DNA of 64,000 nucleotides. Source: Pseudomonadota bacterium. Its GTDB lineage: Bacteria > Pseudomonadota > Alphaproteobacteria > Geminicoccales > Geminicoccaceae. The notes beneath the pieces are model-generated. The model did no database searches. It saw only the letters and a program-made list of their open reading frames with translations, and was not told the DNA's origin. This document shows, one piece after another, positions 45,778 through 54,329 of the stretch; the first letter of the stretch is position 1, and each line of letters starts with the position of its first letter. The position numbers were made by a program, and so were the translations under genes. The DNA is taken from positions 1 to 64,000 of the forward strand of contig JAUQQO010000054.1 in NCBI GenBank assembly GCA_030549795.1. The letters are read 5' to 3'.

Positions 45778-46922
45778 GCGGCAAGAGCGAGGATGGTGCG
45801 CGCGAGCGCCTGTGCGCGCGGCACGAGCGTCGCGAGTTCCACATATTCCTCAGGGGTGTGGCCCTTGCCGCCGACCGGCCCGAGCGAGCACAGGGTGGGA
45901 ACACCCAACGCCGCGGTAAAGCCGGAATCGGCACAACCGCCCGAGAATTCGCCCTCCACCGAAAAGCCGAGCGCGCGCGCCGCACTCTGGTAAAGAGCGA
46001 GCAGCCGATCCGAGGCGGGCGTCGGCTCGAGCGGGAGGAACTCGCCTTTGATCGCGAATGTCGCGCGGGTGTCGGGTACGGTCGCTTGCGCGACGATCGC
46101 ACCGACGGCAGCGAGCAACGGTTCGCGGTCGGCAAGCCGTATGTAGCGCAAATCCACTTCGGCTTCCGCCCAAGGAGCGACGGTGTTGACCGATTGACCG
46201 CCGCGCACGACGCCCACATTCACCGTGATCCCGCGCTCGGGGTCGCTCAAGCGGGCGAGTGCGAGGGTCTTGTGGGCGAGCTCGAGAATGGCGCTGCGCC
46301 CCTCCGCCCAGGCGGATCCCGCATGCGCAGCTCGACCCTCGATGCGGATCTCGGCGAAGATGCCGCCTTTGCGGGCGTTGCAGACATTGCCGGAGGGCCG
46401 CCCCGGCTCGGCGTTGAGGACGGCCCGACAGCCGCGCGCCGTGGCTTCGATGACGGATCGCCCCTTAGGGCTGCCGATCTCTTCATCGCTCGTGAACAGC
46501 CCGAGCAACGGGCAGGGCGCTGCGCGCGATTGCGCAAAGCCGGCGAGGACGAACGCGTTCATCACGAGCCCGGCCTTCATGTCCGCGACACCGGGACCGA
46601 ACGCGCGGCCGCCCTCGATCCGGAACGGACGGCGCGCCGCTTCGCCCACCGGGAACACCGTATCGCAGTGACCCAACAACAGGATGGGTGGCCCCGCCGG
46701 GCCGTCGACCCGAGCCCGCACGATGTGGCCGACGCCCGCTTGCGGCAGCCACTCCACCGCGACCCCGTGCTCTTCGAGAAAGGCAGCGATCGCTTCTGCC
46801 ACCGCCGTCACGCCGGCCGGATGGTGGGAACCGCTGTCGATGTTCACAAGCCGCGCGAGCAGGCTGAGCATTTCTTGCTCCCGCGCGGCAAACCAAGCAT
46901 CAAGATGGGTCGGATCGATCAC
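45771..46922 (-). CDS. M20 family metallopeptidase, carboxypeptidase G2-like
   Basis: A 383-residue di-zinc hydrolase that removes glutamate or other C-terminal acyl amino acids. Zinc ligands and catalytic residues are seen in LLGHCDTVFP (His, Asp), GVADMKAGLV (Asp), TSDEEIGSPKG (Glu-Glu), LNAEPGR and KGHTPEEYVE (His). The dimerisation lid runs about 190-300 (RKGGIFAEIRIEGRAAHAGS). The GTG at 46922 has a GGAG site. No signal peptide is visible, so it acts in the cytoplasm. The substrate is unknown. Confidence 0.9.
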   Translation of the reverse strand: MIDPTHLDAWFAAREQEMLSLLARLVNIDSGSHHPAGVTAVAEAIAAFLEEHGVAVEWLPQAGVGHIVRARVDGPAGPPILLLGHCDTVFPVGEAARRPFRIEGGRAFGPGVADMKAGLVMNAFVLAGFAQSRAAPCPLLGLFTSDEEIGSPKGRSVIEATARGCRAVLNAEPGRPSGNVCNARKGGIFAEIRIEGRAAHAGSAWAEGRSAILELAHKTLALARLSDPERGITVNVGVVRGGQSVNTVAPWAEAEVDLRYIRLADREPLLAAVGAIVAQATVPDTRATFAIKGEFLPLEPTPASDRLLALYQSAARALGFSVEGEFSGGCADSGFTAALGVPTLCSLGPVGGKGHTPEEYVELATLVPRAQALARTILALAAQ

Positions 46923-47335
46923 GGTCGGGCTCCGATCGCTGCCCGCCCCCGCGCCGCGGCGCGAGAGCACGGGTCGGCGTTGGCGAGATCGCGCGCCGCA
47001 CCCTCTTCGAGACAATGCCGAAAGGCAAGCGCAGCCGTGCAAGGCAGATCGATCACCCGAAAAAGCACGGGCTTTAAAGCGTCGCGCGCGACGATCGCTC
47101 AGCCGGCGATGGCACCCGGCGCGCGCAGCGAAGGCGGGATCGGCGAAGAGACCGAAAGGGAGCGCTTTTCTCTCAGCGCGCGCTTTTCCCACACCGCGAT
47201 CGGCTCGCGCGAGGCGGCAGCGCCCGGGGCCGGCGAAGCGCCGGCAAGGCCGCATGCGCGGGCGCGCGGTCGGCACGCCAGCTCGAGCCTGAGGCCGGCA
47301 CACAGGTGAACGCGCACCTTCGAGCGGAGCGCCGC
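46923..47335. other. Intergenic region, no gene supported
   Basis: 413 nt between the M20 peptidase start and the end of a small gene on the same strand. Minus-strand frames are open but Arg/Pro/Ala-rich, without a ribosome site or recognisable motif. The promoter of the peptidase gene should lie here. Confidence 0.5.
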
Positions 47336-47551
47336 TCAGCCCGTGGAGGGGGCGAGGCCTTTGGGGCGCGCGGCAGCGGGGTGATAAGGCACGCAGCGGG
47401 CGTACCGCACGCGGTAGCCCGCGGGCGTCGCGGCAGCGATCACATTGGCACCGGCGTACACGCAGGCGAGGGCGTCGACGCGCTTTTCATGCACCTCGCA
47501 CTGATCGGGGGCGCTCACAAGACAGAGCACGAGCGTCAGCGTCGCTTGCAT
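47336..47551 (-). CDS. Small conserved-looking protein, function unknown
   Basis: A 71-residue protein starting MQATLTLVLCLVSAPDQCEV, with Cys10, Cys18, Cys30 and Cys53 (YRVRYARC). The layout (hydrophobic start, two Cys pairs, C-terminal HPG/YRV-R-x-x-C) resembles a group of short uncharacterised proteobacterial proteins. The ATG is preceded by GGAAG. The C-terminal tail is basic and Pro-rich. It stands alone, so nothing can be said of its role. Confidence 0.6.
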   Translation of the reverse strand: MQATLTLVLCLVSAPDQCEVHEKRVDALACVYAGANVIAAATPAGYRVRYARCVPYHPAAARPKGLAPSTG

Positions 47552-47982
47552 TCCGCGACTTCCGTTTTCCCTGCAAAATTGAGATCTTTGCTTGATGCTC
47601 GCTCATATAACGCGAAAAGTGGAAAGTCCAAAGAATGCTCGCCTGCGAGCGCTGGTCGCGTAGCTCTGTCCGCGTAGGTGGAAGCGCACGCGCTCGGCGC
47701 GCCGAACGGCGCTGCAAAGAATGGTGAAGCGCCCCCATAGCCCACCGTTCGCGCGGAGGCTCTGCGAGCGGATGCCGGCCGAGAGCGCCCGCCTGATCGA
47801 TGATCGGGAAAGCGGCGCCGTGCGGCTACCGCCTCAGGCCGCGGGGGTTGAGGCGGTTGTGCCGAGCCGAGCACAGCTGCGCGGGCGCGGCTTGGGCAAG
47901 GCGCCGCTGAGCTCGAACGTGACGCGGCACTTCGCGTGCGGGCGCGCCCAGCTGTGGCCGATGGTGTCGGATCTGCCGCCGA
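47552..47982. other. Intergenic region with a coding-like remnant
   Basis: 431 nt between dctM and the small gene. Around 47760-47980 the plus-strand frame (read from about 47775) has codon usage like real genes here but no start, no recognisable family, and an end that runs into the 3' end of dctM. It may be a decayed gene or chance. The AT-richer stretch at 47570-47640 is the likely promoter of the small minus-strand gene. Confidence 0.4.
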
Positions 47983-49290
47983 TCAGCTCACAAAGCCGAA
48001 GCGCCGAGGCAGCCAGAGCACGAGCTCAGGCACGAACGTCACGAGGAAGAGCGTGGCGACCATAATCGCGAGCAAAGGCAGCATCGGCTTGATGACGGCG
48101 GTGATCGGCAAGCCAGCGATACGGCAGCCGACGAAGAGCGAGGTGCCGACGGGTGGCGTGATCAGTCCGAAGGAGAGGTTGACGACCATGATCACGCCCA
48201 AGTGCACGAGGTCGACGCCGAGTTTTTGTGCGAGCGGCAAGATGATCGGCACGGTCATGATCAGGGCCGGTGTCATGTCGATGAACATGCCTGTGATCAA
48301 CAGCAAGATGTTCAACAAGACGAGCAGGATCCAGCGCTCATTGGCGAGCGCGAGAAAATTTTCGGCGATCCACGCCGGCACGCGCTCGTAGGCGAGGATG
48401 AAGCTGAAAACCGAGGTGGTGGCGATCAGAAAGAGAACGACTGCTGTCGTAAGGCAAGTTTCCCACATGATGCGCGGAAGATCGCGCCAGGAAATCTCGC
48501 GATAGACCACGATGGTCAGGAAAAGGGCGTAGAGCGCAGCCAACGCGCCGGCTTCGGTGGCGGTCGTAAGGCCAAAGGCGATGCCCCCGAGGATGATGAC
48601 GAGGGTGAAGAGCCCGGCGAGGCCGGCACCGATCCGCCGCAGCTTCTCGGGCCATGGCAAAGCGGCGGTGCGCTTGGGATGGTAGAGCCGGCCGTGGACG
48701 TAGGCCGCGGCCAAAAGCCCAAGCCCGATCAAGATCCCGGGAACCACACCGCCCAAGAGAAGACCTCCGACCGACACATTGCCCGCAAGATAGGCGAAGA
48801 GGATCATGGCGATCGAAGGCGGAATGATCGGGCCCATCACCGCCGAAGCGAGGGTGATCGCGGTGGCAAAGGGCTTGGAATAGCCGTCGGCGACCATAGC
48901 ACCGATCATCATCCGGCCGATGCTCGACACATCGGCCACGGCCGAGCCCGACACGCCACCGAAGAACATGGAAGAGAGGACGTTGATCTGGGCGAGTCCG
49001 CCCGGGAAGCGACCGACCAAGACTTCGGCCATGGCCACGAGGCGCTTGGCGACCCCGCCATGAGCCATCACGGCTCCGGTAAAGACGAAGAAGATGACGG
49101 CAAGAAGCGGAAAGCTGTTGATCCCAAAGAGCATCTTTTGGACGAGGGTGATTTCGTCGATGACGAACGGGTTGCCGAGCCAAGCATAGCCGAGGCTCGC
49201 AAGCGCAGCGGCAAGGCCGATGGCAAAGGCGATCGGCACGCCCAAGAGCATCAAGAGGATCAAGGAGAGAAGGAGCAAGAGAACGATCAT
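47983..49290 (-). CDS. dctM: TRAP transporter large permease
   Basis: Main membrane subunit of a sodium-driven TRAP importer for organic acids, 435 residues with about 12 transmembrane segments. Family motifs are LMLLGVPIAFAIGLAAALAS, MFFGGVSGSAVADVSSIG, PIIPPSIAMILFAYLAG and GLITPPVGTSLFVGCRIAG. It lies 6 nt downstream of dctQ. Confidence 0.95.
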   Translation of the reverse strand: MIVLLLLLSLILLMLLGVPIAFAIGLAAALASLGYAWLGNPFVIDEITLVQKMLFGINSFPLLAVIFFVFTGAVMAHGGVAKRLVAMAEVLVGRFPGGLAQINVLSSMFFGGVSGSAVADVSSIGRMMIGAMVADGYSKPFATAITLASAVMGPIIPPSIAMILFAYLAGNVSVGGLLLGGVVPGILIGLGLLAAAYVHGRLYHPKRTAALPWPEKLRRIGAGLAGLFTLVIILGGIAFGLTTATEAGALAALYALFLTIVVYREISWRDLPRIMWETCLTTAVVLFLIATTSVFSFILAYERVPAWIAENFLALANERWILLVLLNILLLITGMFIDMTPALIMTVPIILPLAQKLGVDLVHLGVIMVVNLSFGLITPPVGTSLFVGCRIAGLPITAVIKPMLPLLAIMVATLFLVTFVPELVLWLPRRFGFVS

Positions 49291-49296
49291 CGATAA

Positions 49297-49812
49297 TCAA
49301 TCGCTGGCTGTGACGAGTTCGACCCGGCGCGTGCGCAACTCCGGTGCGAACCACAGGTTCAAAAGATCGCGCAGCGCAAAGAGAACGATAAGGCCTCCTG
49401 CTATCGGTACAGAAATATAGTACCATACGTTGCGATAAGGAATCGTTTCCATAAAATCACTGCCGAACTCACGCACGAAGCCGATGCCGTAAACGAGCAT
49501 CACGATCCCGAAGACGAGGATCGCCAGATCGACGAGCGAGGCCAAGAGAAGGGCGAGGCGACCCTTGGCCTTTTCCACCAAGAGTTCGAGGGCGATGTGT
49601 TCCTTGAGATCGACACCGCAGGCAGCAGCCATGAAGGCGACCCAGATCAACAGATAGCGCGGTACTTCCTCCGACCAGGAGGGGACCTTGCCGATCGTCG
49701 CCCGCAGAACGACCGCGGCGATGACCACCGCGAAGAGCGCGCTGGCCAGCACGAGCGTCCAAGCGCGCGCGACGAGCCGAACGAAGTCACACAAGCGGTT
49801 GAAGCTGCGCAA
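49297..49812 (-). CDS. dctQ: TRAP transporter small permease
   Basis: Small membrane subunit of the TRAP importer, 171 residues with four transmembrane helices. The motif WSEEVPRYLLIWVAFMAAAC is diagnostic. The TTG at 49812 is preferred because a GAGGGAG ribosome site lies 7 nt upstream; the frame upstream runs through the dctP-dctQ hairpin and is unconserved. Confidence 0.9.
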   Translation of the reverse strand: MRSFNRLCDFVRLVARAWTLVLASALFAVVIAAVVLRATIGKVPSWSEEVPRYLLIWVAFMAAACGVDLKEHIALELLVEKAKGRLALLLASLVDLAILVFGIVMLVYGIGFVREFGSDFMETIPYRNVWYYISVPIAGGLIVLFALRDLLNLWFAPELRTRRVELVTASD

Positions 49813-49837
49813 ACCGGGCTCCCTCGGCGCGAAGAAG

Positions 49838-49869
49838 AGCCCTCGGCTCCACGCGGGGAGCCGAGGGCT
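49838..49869 (-). promoter_or_regulatory. Strong hairpin between dctP and dctQ
   Basis: A perfect 13-bp stem, AGCCCTCGGCTCC (49838-49850) with GGAGCCGAGGGCT (49857-49869) and a 6 nt loop, directly after the dctP stop. There is no real T-run downstream on the minus strand. Such a hairpin can stabilise the dctP message or partly block read-through so that more binding protein than permease is made. Confidence 0.7.
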
Positions 49870-49873
49870 GTGC

Positions 49874-50857
49874 TCAGAAGTTCTTTTGTGTCTCGAGCAA
49901 GAACTTGACTTCCTCCTCGACACCGAGGCGCTTGGCTTCGCGGTCGAGAAGCGCTGAGACTTTTTCAAGGAACGGCTTTTTGTCGACGTTCTCGATCACC
50001 TTGAAGTCGGGCAGGCTCTTTAAGAACGCCAAGGAGGCTTTCTCATCGGCCGCCCAGGCACCGCGCATGAACGCCTCGGCCTCGCGTCCGGCTTGAACGA
50101 TGGCGGCGCGCTGTTCGGGCTTGAGCCGATCCATGACGCGCTTGGATGCGATCATGATATCGGGAATACGGGCATGCTCATTGAGGACGAGGGTTTTCGT
50201 CACCTCGTAGAATTTCATCGACCGAATCGATGGCGGATTGTTCTCGGCTCCATCCACCACGCCGGTTTGCAGCGCGTTGTAGAGTTCACCCCAAGCCACT
50301 GGCACTCCGGCACCGCCAAAGGCTTCGACCATGGCGATCTGCACCGGGCTCGCCATGGTGCGGATCTTCTTGCCGACGAACTTGGAGGGATGGGAAAGTT
50401 CCTCTTTGGCGAAGAAGCTTCGGGCCCCGCTGTCCATGAAGGCGAGAACGACGATGCCCTTCTCCTCCAGTGGCTTCACGAATTCGCGCGCCCGATCGGA
50501 CGTCAGGTACCACCAATAATGCTTCGCGTTCTTGAACAGGAACGGCAATGAATACATATCCATCCTTGGGTCGACCTGCGAGAGATTCGCAGAGGATACC
50601 GTGAAAAAGGCGATGGTACCATTGCGGATCGACTGCACCGACTCGACCGCATCGCCAAGAGCCCGTGCATGGTGCACGTCGATCTTGATTTCTCCCTTCG
50701 TCAGCGCTTCGACCCGCTCGGCGAAAAACTCATGGGTCATCGATACAGGATGGTCCGGAGCATGCAGTCCGTTCATTTTAAGTTCGATCGCCGCATGCGC
50801 TGGACTGAAAAGCCAAAATCCGGCGACAAAAGATAACAATAAACTTCTTACTGTCAT
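49874..50857 (-). CDS. dctP: TRAP transporter substrate-binding protein
   Basis: Periplasmic receptor of the TRAP importer, 327 residues. The signal peptide ends PAHA near residue 23. It has the DctP fold with GEIKIDVHHARALGDAVESV, the conserved Arg in FVGKKIRTMASPVQIAMVEA that binds the substrate carboxylate, and ELYNALQTGVVDGAENNPPS. These fit a C4-dicarboxylate or sugar-acid ligand; the exact one cannot be told. It is first in dctPQM, divergent from the next cluster across 173 nt. Confidence 0.94.
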   Translation of the reverse strand: MTVRSLLLSFVAGFWLFSPAHAAIELKMNGLHAPDHPVSMTHEFFAERVEALTKGEIKIDVHHARALGDAVESVQSIRNGTIAFFTVSSANLSQVDPRMDMYSLPFLFKNAKHYWWYLTSDRAREFVKPLEEKGIVVLAFMDSGARSFFAKEELSHPSKFVGKKIRTMASPVQIAMVEAFGGAGVPVAWGELYNALQTGVVDGAENNPPSIRSMKFYEVTKTLVLNEHARIPDIMIASKRVMDRLKPEQRAAIVQAGREAEAFMRGAWAADEKASLAFLKSLPDFKVIENVDKKPFLEKVSALLDREAKRLGVEEEVKFLLETQKNF

Positions 50858-51030
50858 CTCGAGCCTCCCTTCCCAGCTCTCGCTTTTTTCGCTTTAGGAT
50901 CGCGCGCGCGCCAAATGCTATCGAGGATAGGAGAAAGCGACAAGCCGCGCCCTCTTTCCAAATGAGACGCCTTCGCTTCCGCCGAGCCGGTGATTGGCAG
51001 TGCACGAGCGGCTGTGCTAGCCGAAGGAAT

Positions 51031-52023
51031 ATGATGAGCGAGGCTGACCGTCCGCGCACCGCCCGCGCCTTGTGGTGGATGGGTCCTTTTTCGGCCGCAC
51101 TCCTCGAAGAGAACCTGCCGACCCCCGGTGCCGACGAGGTGCTCGTGCGTACCCTCGTTTCGGGTGTGAGCCGCGGCACCGAGGCACTGGTTGCCGCCGG
51201 CTGTGTGCCCGAGAGCGAATGGCAGCGGATGCGCTGTCCCTTCCAGGCGGGGTCCTTCCCCTTTCCGGTCAAGTACGGTTACTGCGCCGTGGGTGTCGTG
51301 GAGGCCGGACCAGCCGCGCTGCTCGGCCGCACCGTCTTCTGTTTGCACCCGCACCAGGAGGCGTTTGTGGTTCCGGCCGCGGCGGTGGTCCCGGTGCCTG
51401 AGAGCGTGCCGGCCCATCGGGCGGTGCTCGCCGCCAACCTCGAAACCGCGCTCAATGCGCTGTGGGACGCACCGGCCTTACCCGGCATGCGCATCCTCGT
51501 GCTGGGGGCGGGGGTCGTAGGCGCGTGCGCGGCGCGGCTGTGCGCGCAGCTGCCCGGCACCGAGGTGGTGCTCTGCGATCGTGAGCCCGAGGCGGCGGCG
51601 CTCGCGCGTGCCTTGGGCTGCGCCTTCGCGCAAGCCCCCAACCTCCCGCGCGAGGTCGACCTCGTGATCGAGGCAACGGGCAACCCGCAGGCGCTCTCCC
51701 TTGCGCTCGAAGCGGCGGGAGAAGAGGCGACGATCCTCGTCCTCTCTTGGTACGGAGCGCAGGCGGCAGCAGTGCCGTTGGGGGCGGCGTTCCACGCCCG
51801 CCGGCTCAAGCTCGTCTCTTCGCAAGTCGGTGCGGTGGCGCCAAGCATGCGGCCGCGCTGGCCGCATCGGCGTCGACTCGCGAAGGCACTCGCGCTCCTC
51901 GCCGATCCGGCGCTCGAGGCGCTGCTCGACGAGACGGTCCGCTTCGAAGACGCGCCTTTGCGGCTACCAGAGCTGTTGCGCGCGCGGCGGCGCGGTTGTC
52001 TGCGTATTCGCTACCCAGAGTGA
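51031..52023 (+). CDS. BchC-like zinc-binding-type alcohol dehydrogenase
   Basis: A 330-residue medium-chain dehydrogenase of the group that includes BchC. The N-terminal GroES-like domain has VLVRTLVSGVSRGTEALVAA and PVKYGYCAVGVVEAG. The Rossmann fold has ILVLGAGVVGACAARL and EVVLCDREPEAAALARALG. The catalytic-zinc Cys/His set of classic ADHs is not obvious. ATG 51031 or 51034 is possible; the latter has better spacing to AAGGA. It is first of four plus-strand genes with a PTPS variant, a GT and an MT, so it probably oxidises or reduces an intermediate of their product. Confidence 0.85.
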   Translation: MMSEADRPRTARALWWMGPFSAALLEENLPTPGADEVLVRTLVSGVSRGTEALVAAGCVPESEWQRMRCPFQAGSFPFPVKYGYCAVGVVEAGPAALLGRTVFCLHPHQEAFVVPAAAVVPVPESVPAHRAVLAANLETALNALWDAPALPGMRILVLGAGVVGACAARLCAQLPGTEVVLCDREPEAAALARALGCAFAQAPNLPREVDLVIEATGNPQALSLALEAAGEEATILVLSWYGAQAAAVPLGAAFHARRLKLVSSQVGAVAPSMRPRWPHRRRLAKALALLADPALEALLDETVRFEDAPLRLPELLRARRRGCLRIRYPE

Positions 52024-52034
52024 TGGAGAGGGCC

Positions 52035-52445
52035 ATGTACAGCGTGCGGGTGCGCGATCGGGTGATGATCGCCCACAGCTTCAAAGGTGAGATCTTCGGA
52101 CCCGCGCAGCGCTTACACGGCGCCACCTATCTGGTCGATGTCACCTTTGAGCGGCCCCAACTCGATCCCGACGGGCTCGTGGTGGATATCGGGCGGGCCC
52201 ATGCCGTACTCGCCGAGGTGCTCGCGCACATCGCCTACCGCAATCTCGACGAGATGCCGGAGTTCGCAGGCGTAAACACGACCACCGAGTTCCTCGCCCG
52301 TTGGATCTTCGAGCGCGTGCGGGAAGCGATCGCGGCCGGCAGACTCGGACCGCATGCTCACGGGCTCACCGGCCTTGCGGTCGAACTCGCCGAAAGCGAC
52401 ATAGCCTGGGCAGGCTACCGCGCCGCGCTGGGCCGTGCGGAGTGA
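52035..52445 (+). CDS. Variant 6-pyruvoyl-tetrahydropterin / 6-carboxytetrahydropterin synthase family protein
   Basis: A 136-residue T-fold protein of the PTPS/QueD family. His14 (IAHSFKG) and His28 (RLHGATY) match two zinc ligands, but the usual HGH motif is HGA, so the third ligand is missing, and no Cys is found at the usual catalytic position before it. The HIAYRNLDEM and GVNTTTEFLARWIF motifs and a Glu near the end (ELAESDIAWAGY) are kept. Pterin or a related bicyclic ligand is likely bound, but the chemistry should differ from QueD. The ATG at 52035 has a GGAGAGG ribosome site. Confidence 0.85.
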   Translation: MYSVRVRDRVMIAHSFKGEIFGPAQRLHGATYLVDVTFERPQLDPDGLVVDIGRAHAVLAEVLAHIAYRNLDEMPEFAGVNTTTEFLARWIFERVREAIAAGRLGPHAHGLTGLAVELAESDIAWAGYRAALGRAE

Positions 52446-52449
52446 CGCG

Positions 52450-53508
52450 ATGGAACGTCGGCTCGTCCTCGCCGTACCCCTCGACCCCGATCTCGCCACC
52501 GGCGGTACCATCTACGACCGCCGCCTCGCCGAGGGTCTAAGGGAACGTGGCTGGCAGGTGGATTGGCTGCGGTTGCCCGACGGTTTCCCGTTTCCGGACG
52601 AACAAGCGGTTGCCGCTTCGGCGCAAGCCTTCGCCGCGTTGCCGCGCGGCACCTTGCTGCTCGTAGACGGCCTCGCGCTCGGCGTTCTCCCCGAACTCGC
52701 GCGCGAGCAGAGCCAAAGGCTGCGCCTGCTCGGGCTCGTCCATCACCCGCTCGGCTATGAAGACGGGCTCGACCACGAAACGGCAACCCAGCTGATCGCG
52801 AGCGAGCGCGCCGCGCTGCGCTGGCCGCGGCGGATCTTGTGCACCTCGCAGACCACCGCGCGCACGCTCGAAGACCATTTCGGCGTCGAGCCGCAGCGGG
52901 TGGTGGTGATCGAGCCCGGCACCGATCCCGCCCCGCTTGCGCGCGGCTCGGGTGGACCAGAGGTGCAACTCTTAGCCGTGGGCGCGGTGATCCCGCGAAA
53001 GCGGTTCGACCGCTTGGTGCGCGCTCTCGCCCGGCTGCCCGAGCTCCCCTGGCACCTCACCGTCGTGGGTTCGCTCGAGCGCGCTCCGCAAGCGGTTGCG
53101 GCGCTGCGCGCGGCGATCGCCGAGACCGGGCTCGGCGATCGCGTGACACTTGCAGGCGAGCTGCGCGGCGAGGCGCTCGAGGCGGCCTTCGACCGCGCCG
53201 ATCTCTTCGTCTCCGCCTCCGCCTACGAGGGATACGGCATGGCTCTGTCCGAAGCGCTCGCGCGCGGCCTGCCGATCGTTGCCGTGGCAGGAGGAGCGGT
53301 CGCTGATTGGTTGCCGGCGGATGCGGCACTCCTCGTACCGCCGCGCGATGAAGAGGCGCTGGCGCGCGCGCTCGCGCGCGCGATCGGTGATGCCGCCTTG
53401 CGCGCACATCTGAAAAAGGGTGCGATCGCGGCGCGCGCGCACTTGCCGCGCTGGCCCGAGCAGATCGCGCGCGCAGAAGCCGTTCTCGAGCAGGAGCTGG
53501 CGCGCTGA
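52450..53508 (+). CDS. Glycosyltransferase family 4 protein
   Basis: A 352-residue GT-B retaining glycosyltransferase. The acceptor domain starts RRLVLAVPLDPDLATGGTIY and LAEGLRERGWQVDWL. The donor domain has LAVGAVIPRKRFDRLVRALA, the Glu motif VSASAYEGYGMALSEALARG, and LPIVAVAGGAVADWL. No membrane segment is visible. Its place between a PTPS variant and a methyltransferase suggests a small-molecule acceptor rather than a cell-surface polymer. It starts 4 nt after the PTPS gene and overlaps the next gene by 4 nt. Confidence 0.9.
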   Translation: MERRLVLAVPLDPDLATGGTIYDRRLAEGLRERGWQVDWLRLPDGFPFPDEQAVAASAQAFAALPRGTLLLVDGLALGVLPELAREQSQRLRLLGLVHHPLGYEDGLDHETATQLIASERAALRWPRRILCTSQTTARTLEDHFGVEPQRVVVIEPGTDPAPLARGSGGPEVQLLAVGAVIPRKRFDRLVRALARLPELPWHLTVVGSLERAPQAVAALRAAIAETGLGDRVTLAGELRGEALEAAFDRADLFVSASAYEGYGMALSEALARGLPIVAVAGGAVADWLPADAALLVPPRDEEALARALARAIGDAALRAHLKKGAIAARAHLPRWPEQIARAEAVLEQELAR

Positions 53509-54329
53509 GCGGGTTCTCGGCTGACTGGCTGGATCTGCGCGAGGCCTATGATGCGGCCGCGCGCGATCCTGGGCTCGAGCAGAAGCTGGCGGCCTGGGCC
53601 GCCGGGCGCCGTGGCGAGCTCGAGGTCGTCGATCTCGGCGCCGGCACGGGCAGCAACTTGCGCCATCTCGCCCCGCGCTTGCCGGTGCCCCAGCGCTGGA
53701 CGCTCGTCGAGCTCGATCCCGCCCTCATCGCCGCAGGCGCGCGCCGCCCGGCGCCCGCTCCTGCGGTCGCGGTCGCGTATCGCCGAGCCGATCTTGCGCG
53801 CGCGCTCGAGGAGGTCCTTGCGGGACCGGTCCATCTTGTGACCTGCTCGGCACTGCTCGATCTCGTCTCGGCGGATTGGCTCGCGCGGCTCGTGCGCCTT
53901 TTGATCGCGCGCGATCTCGCGTTCCTGGCGGTGCTGAGCTATGACGGTTTAGTCGAACTCGAACCACCGCACCCGCTCGATCGTGAGGTGATCGGGCTCG
54001 TCAACCGCCACCAGCGAACCGAGAAGGGCTTCGGTCCGGCGCTCGGCCCCGAGGCGGTGCGCTACTGCACCGAGCTTCTGCGGGCGGCGGGCGAGGTATC
54101 GCTCGTCGCGCGTTCGGACTGGCGCGCCGGGCCGGCCGATGCCGCCCTGCAACGTGCTCTCATCATGGGCTGGAGTGAGGCGGCCCGTGCCATCGCACCC
54201 GAGCGGACGGCGGCGATCACCTCATGGCAAGAGGAGCGGTTGCGCGCGATCGAGGCCGGGCTTGGGCGGGCGCGCGTCGGCCATCTCGATCTCTTGCGCC
54301 TGCCGCGCCGGGAGCGTGCGGCGTCGTAA
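53505..54329 (+). CDS. Class I SAM-dependent methyltransferase with a CTG start
   Basis: A 274-residue methyltransferase. The SAM site is EVVDLGAGTGSNLRHLAPRL with TLVELDPALIAAGARR as the next acidic loop. Homology-like sequence begins at FSADWLDLREAYDAAARDPG, upstream of any ATG, GTG or TTG. The only plausible start is CTG 53505, which overlaps the GT stop as CTGA and has an AGGAG ribosome site 8 nt upstream. The last 108 nt overlap the RibD-like gene on the other strand. It probably methylates the product of this cluster. Confidence 0.82.
   Translation: MSGFSADWLDLREAYDAAARDPGLEQKLAAWAAGRRGELEVVDLGAGTGSNLRHLAPRLPVPQRWTLVELDPALIAAGARRPAPAPAVAVAYRRADLARALEEVLAGPVHLVTCSALLDLVSADWLARLVRLLIARDLAFLAVLSYDGLVELEPPHPLDREVIGLVNRHQRTEKGFGPALGPEAVRYCTELLRAAGEVSLVARSDWRAGPADAALQRALIMGWSEAARAIAPERTAAITSWQEERLRAIEAGLGRARVGHLDLLRLPRRERAAS

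Noticed and set aside
47099-47317. 72-codon minus-strand frame in the gap upstream of the M20 peptidase
   Set aside because: It is low-complexity, lacks a ribosome site, and matches no family I recognise.
51031-52023. Evidence for bacteriochlorophyll synthesis from the BchC-like gene
   Set aside because: The BchC-like dehydrogenase family is broad, and no other photosynthesis gene is in the window; the neighbours point to another pathway.
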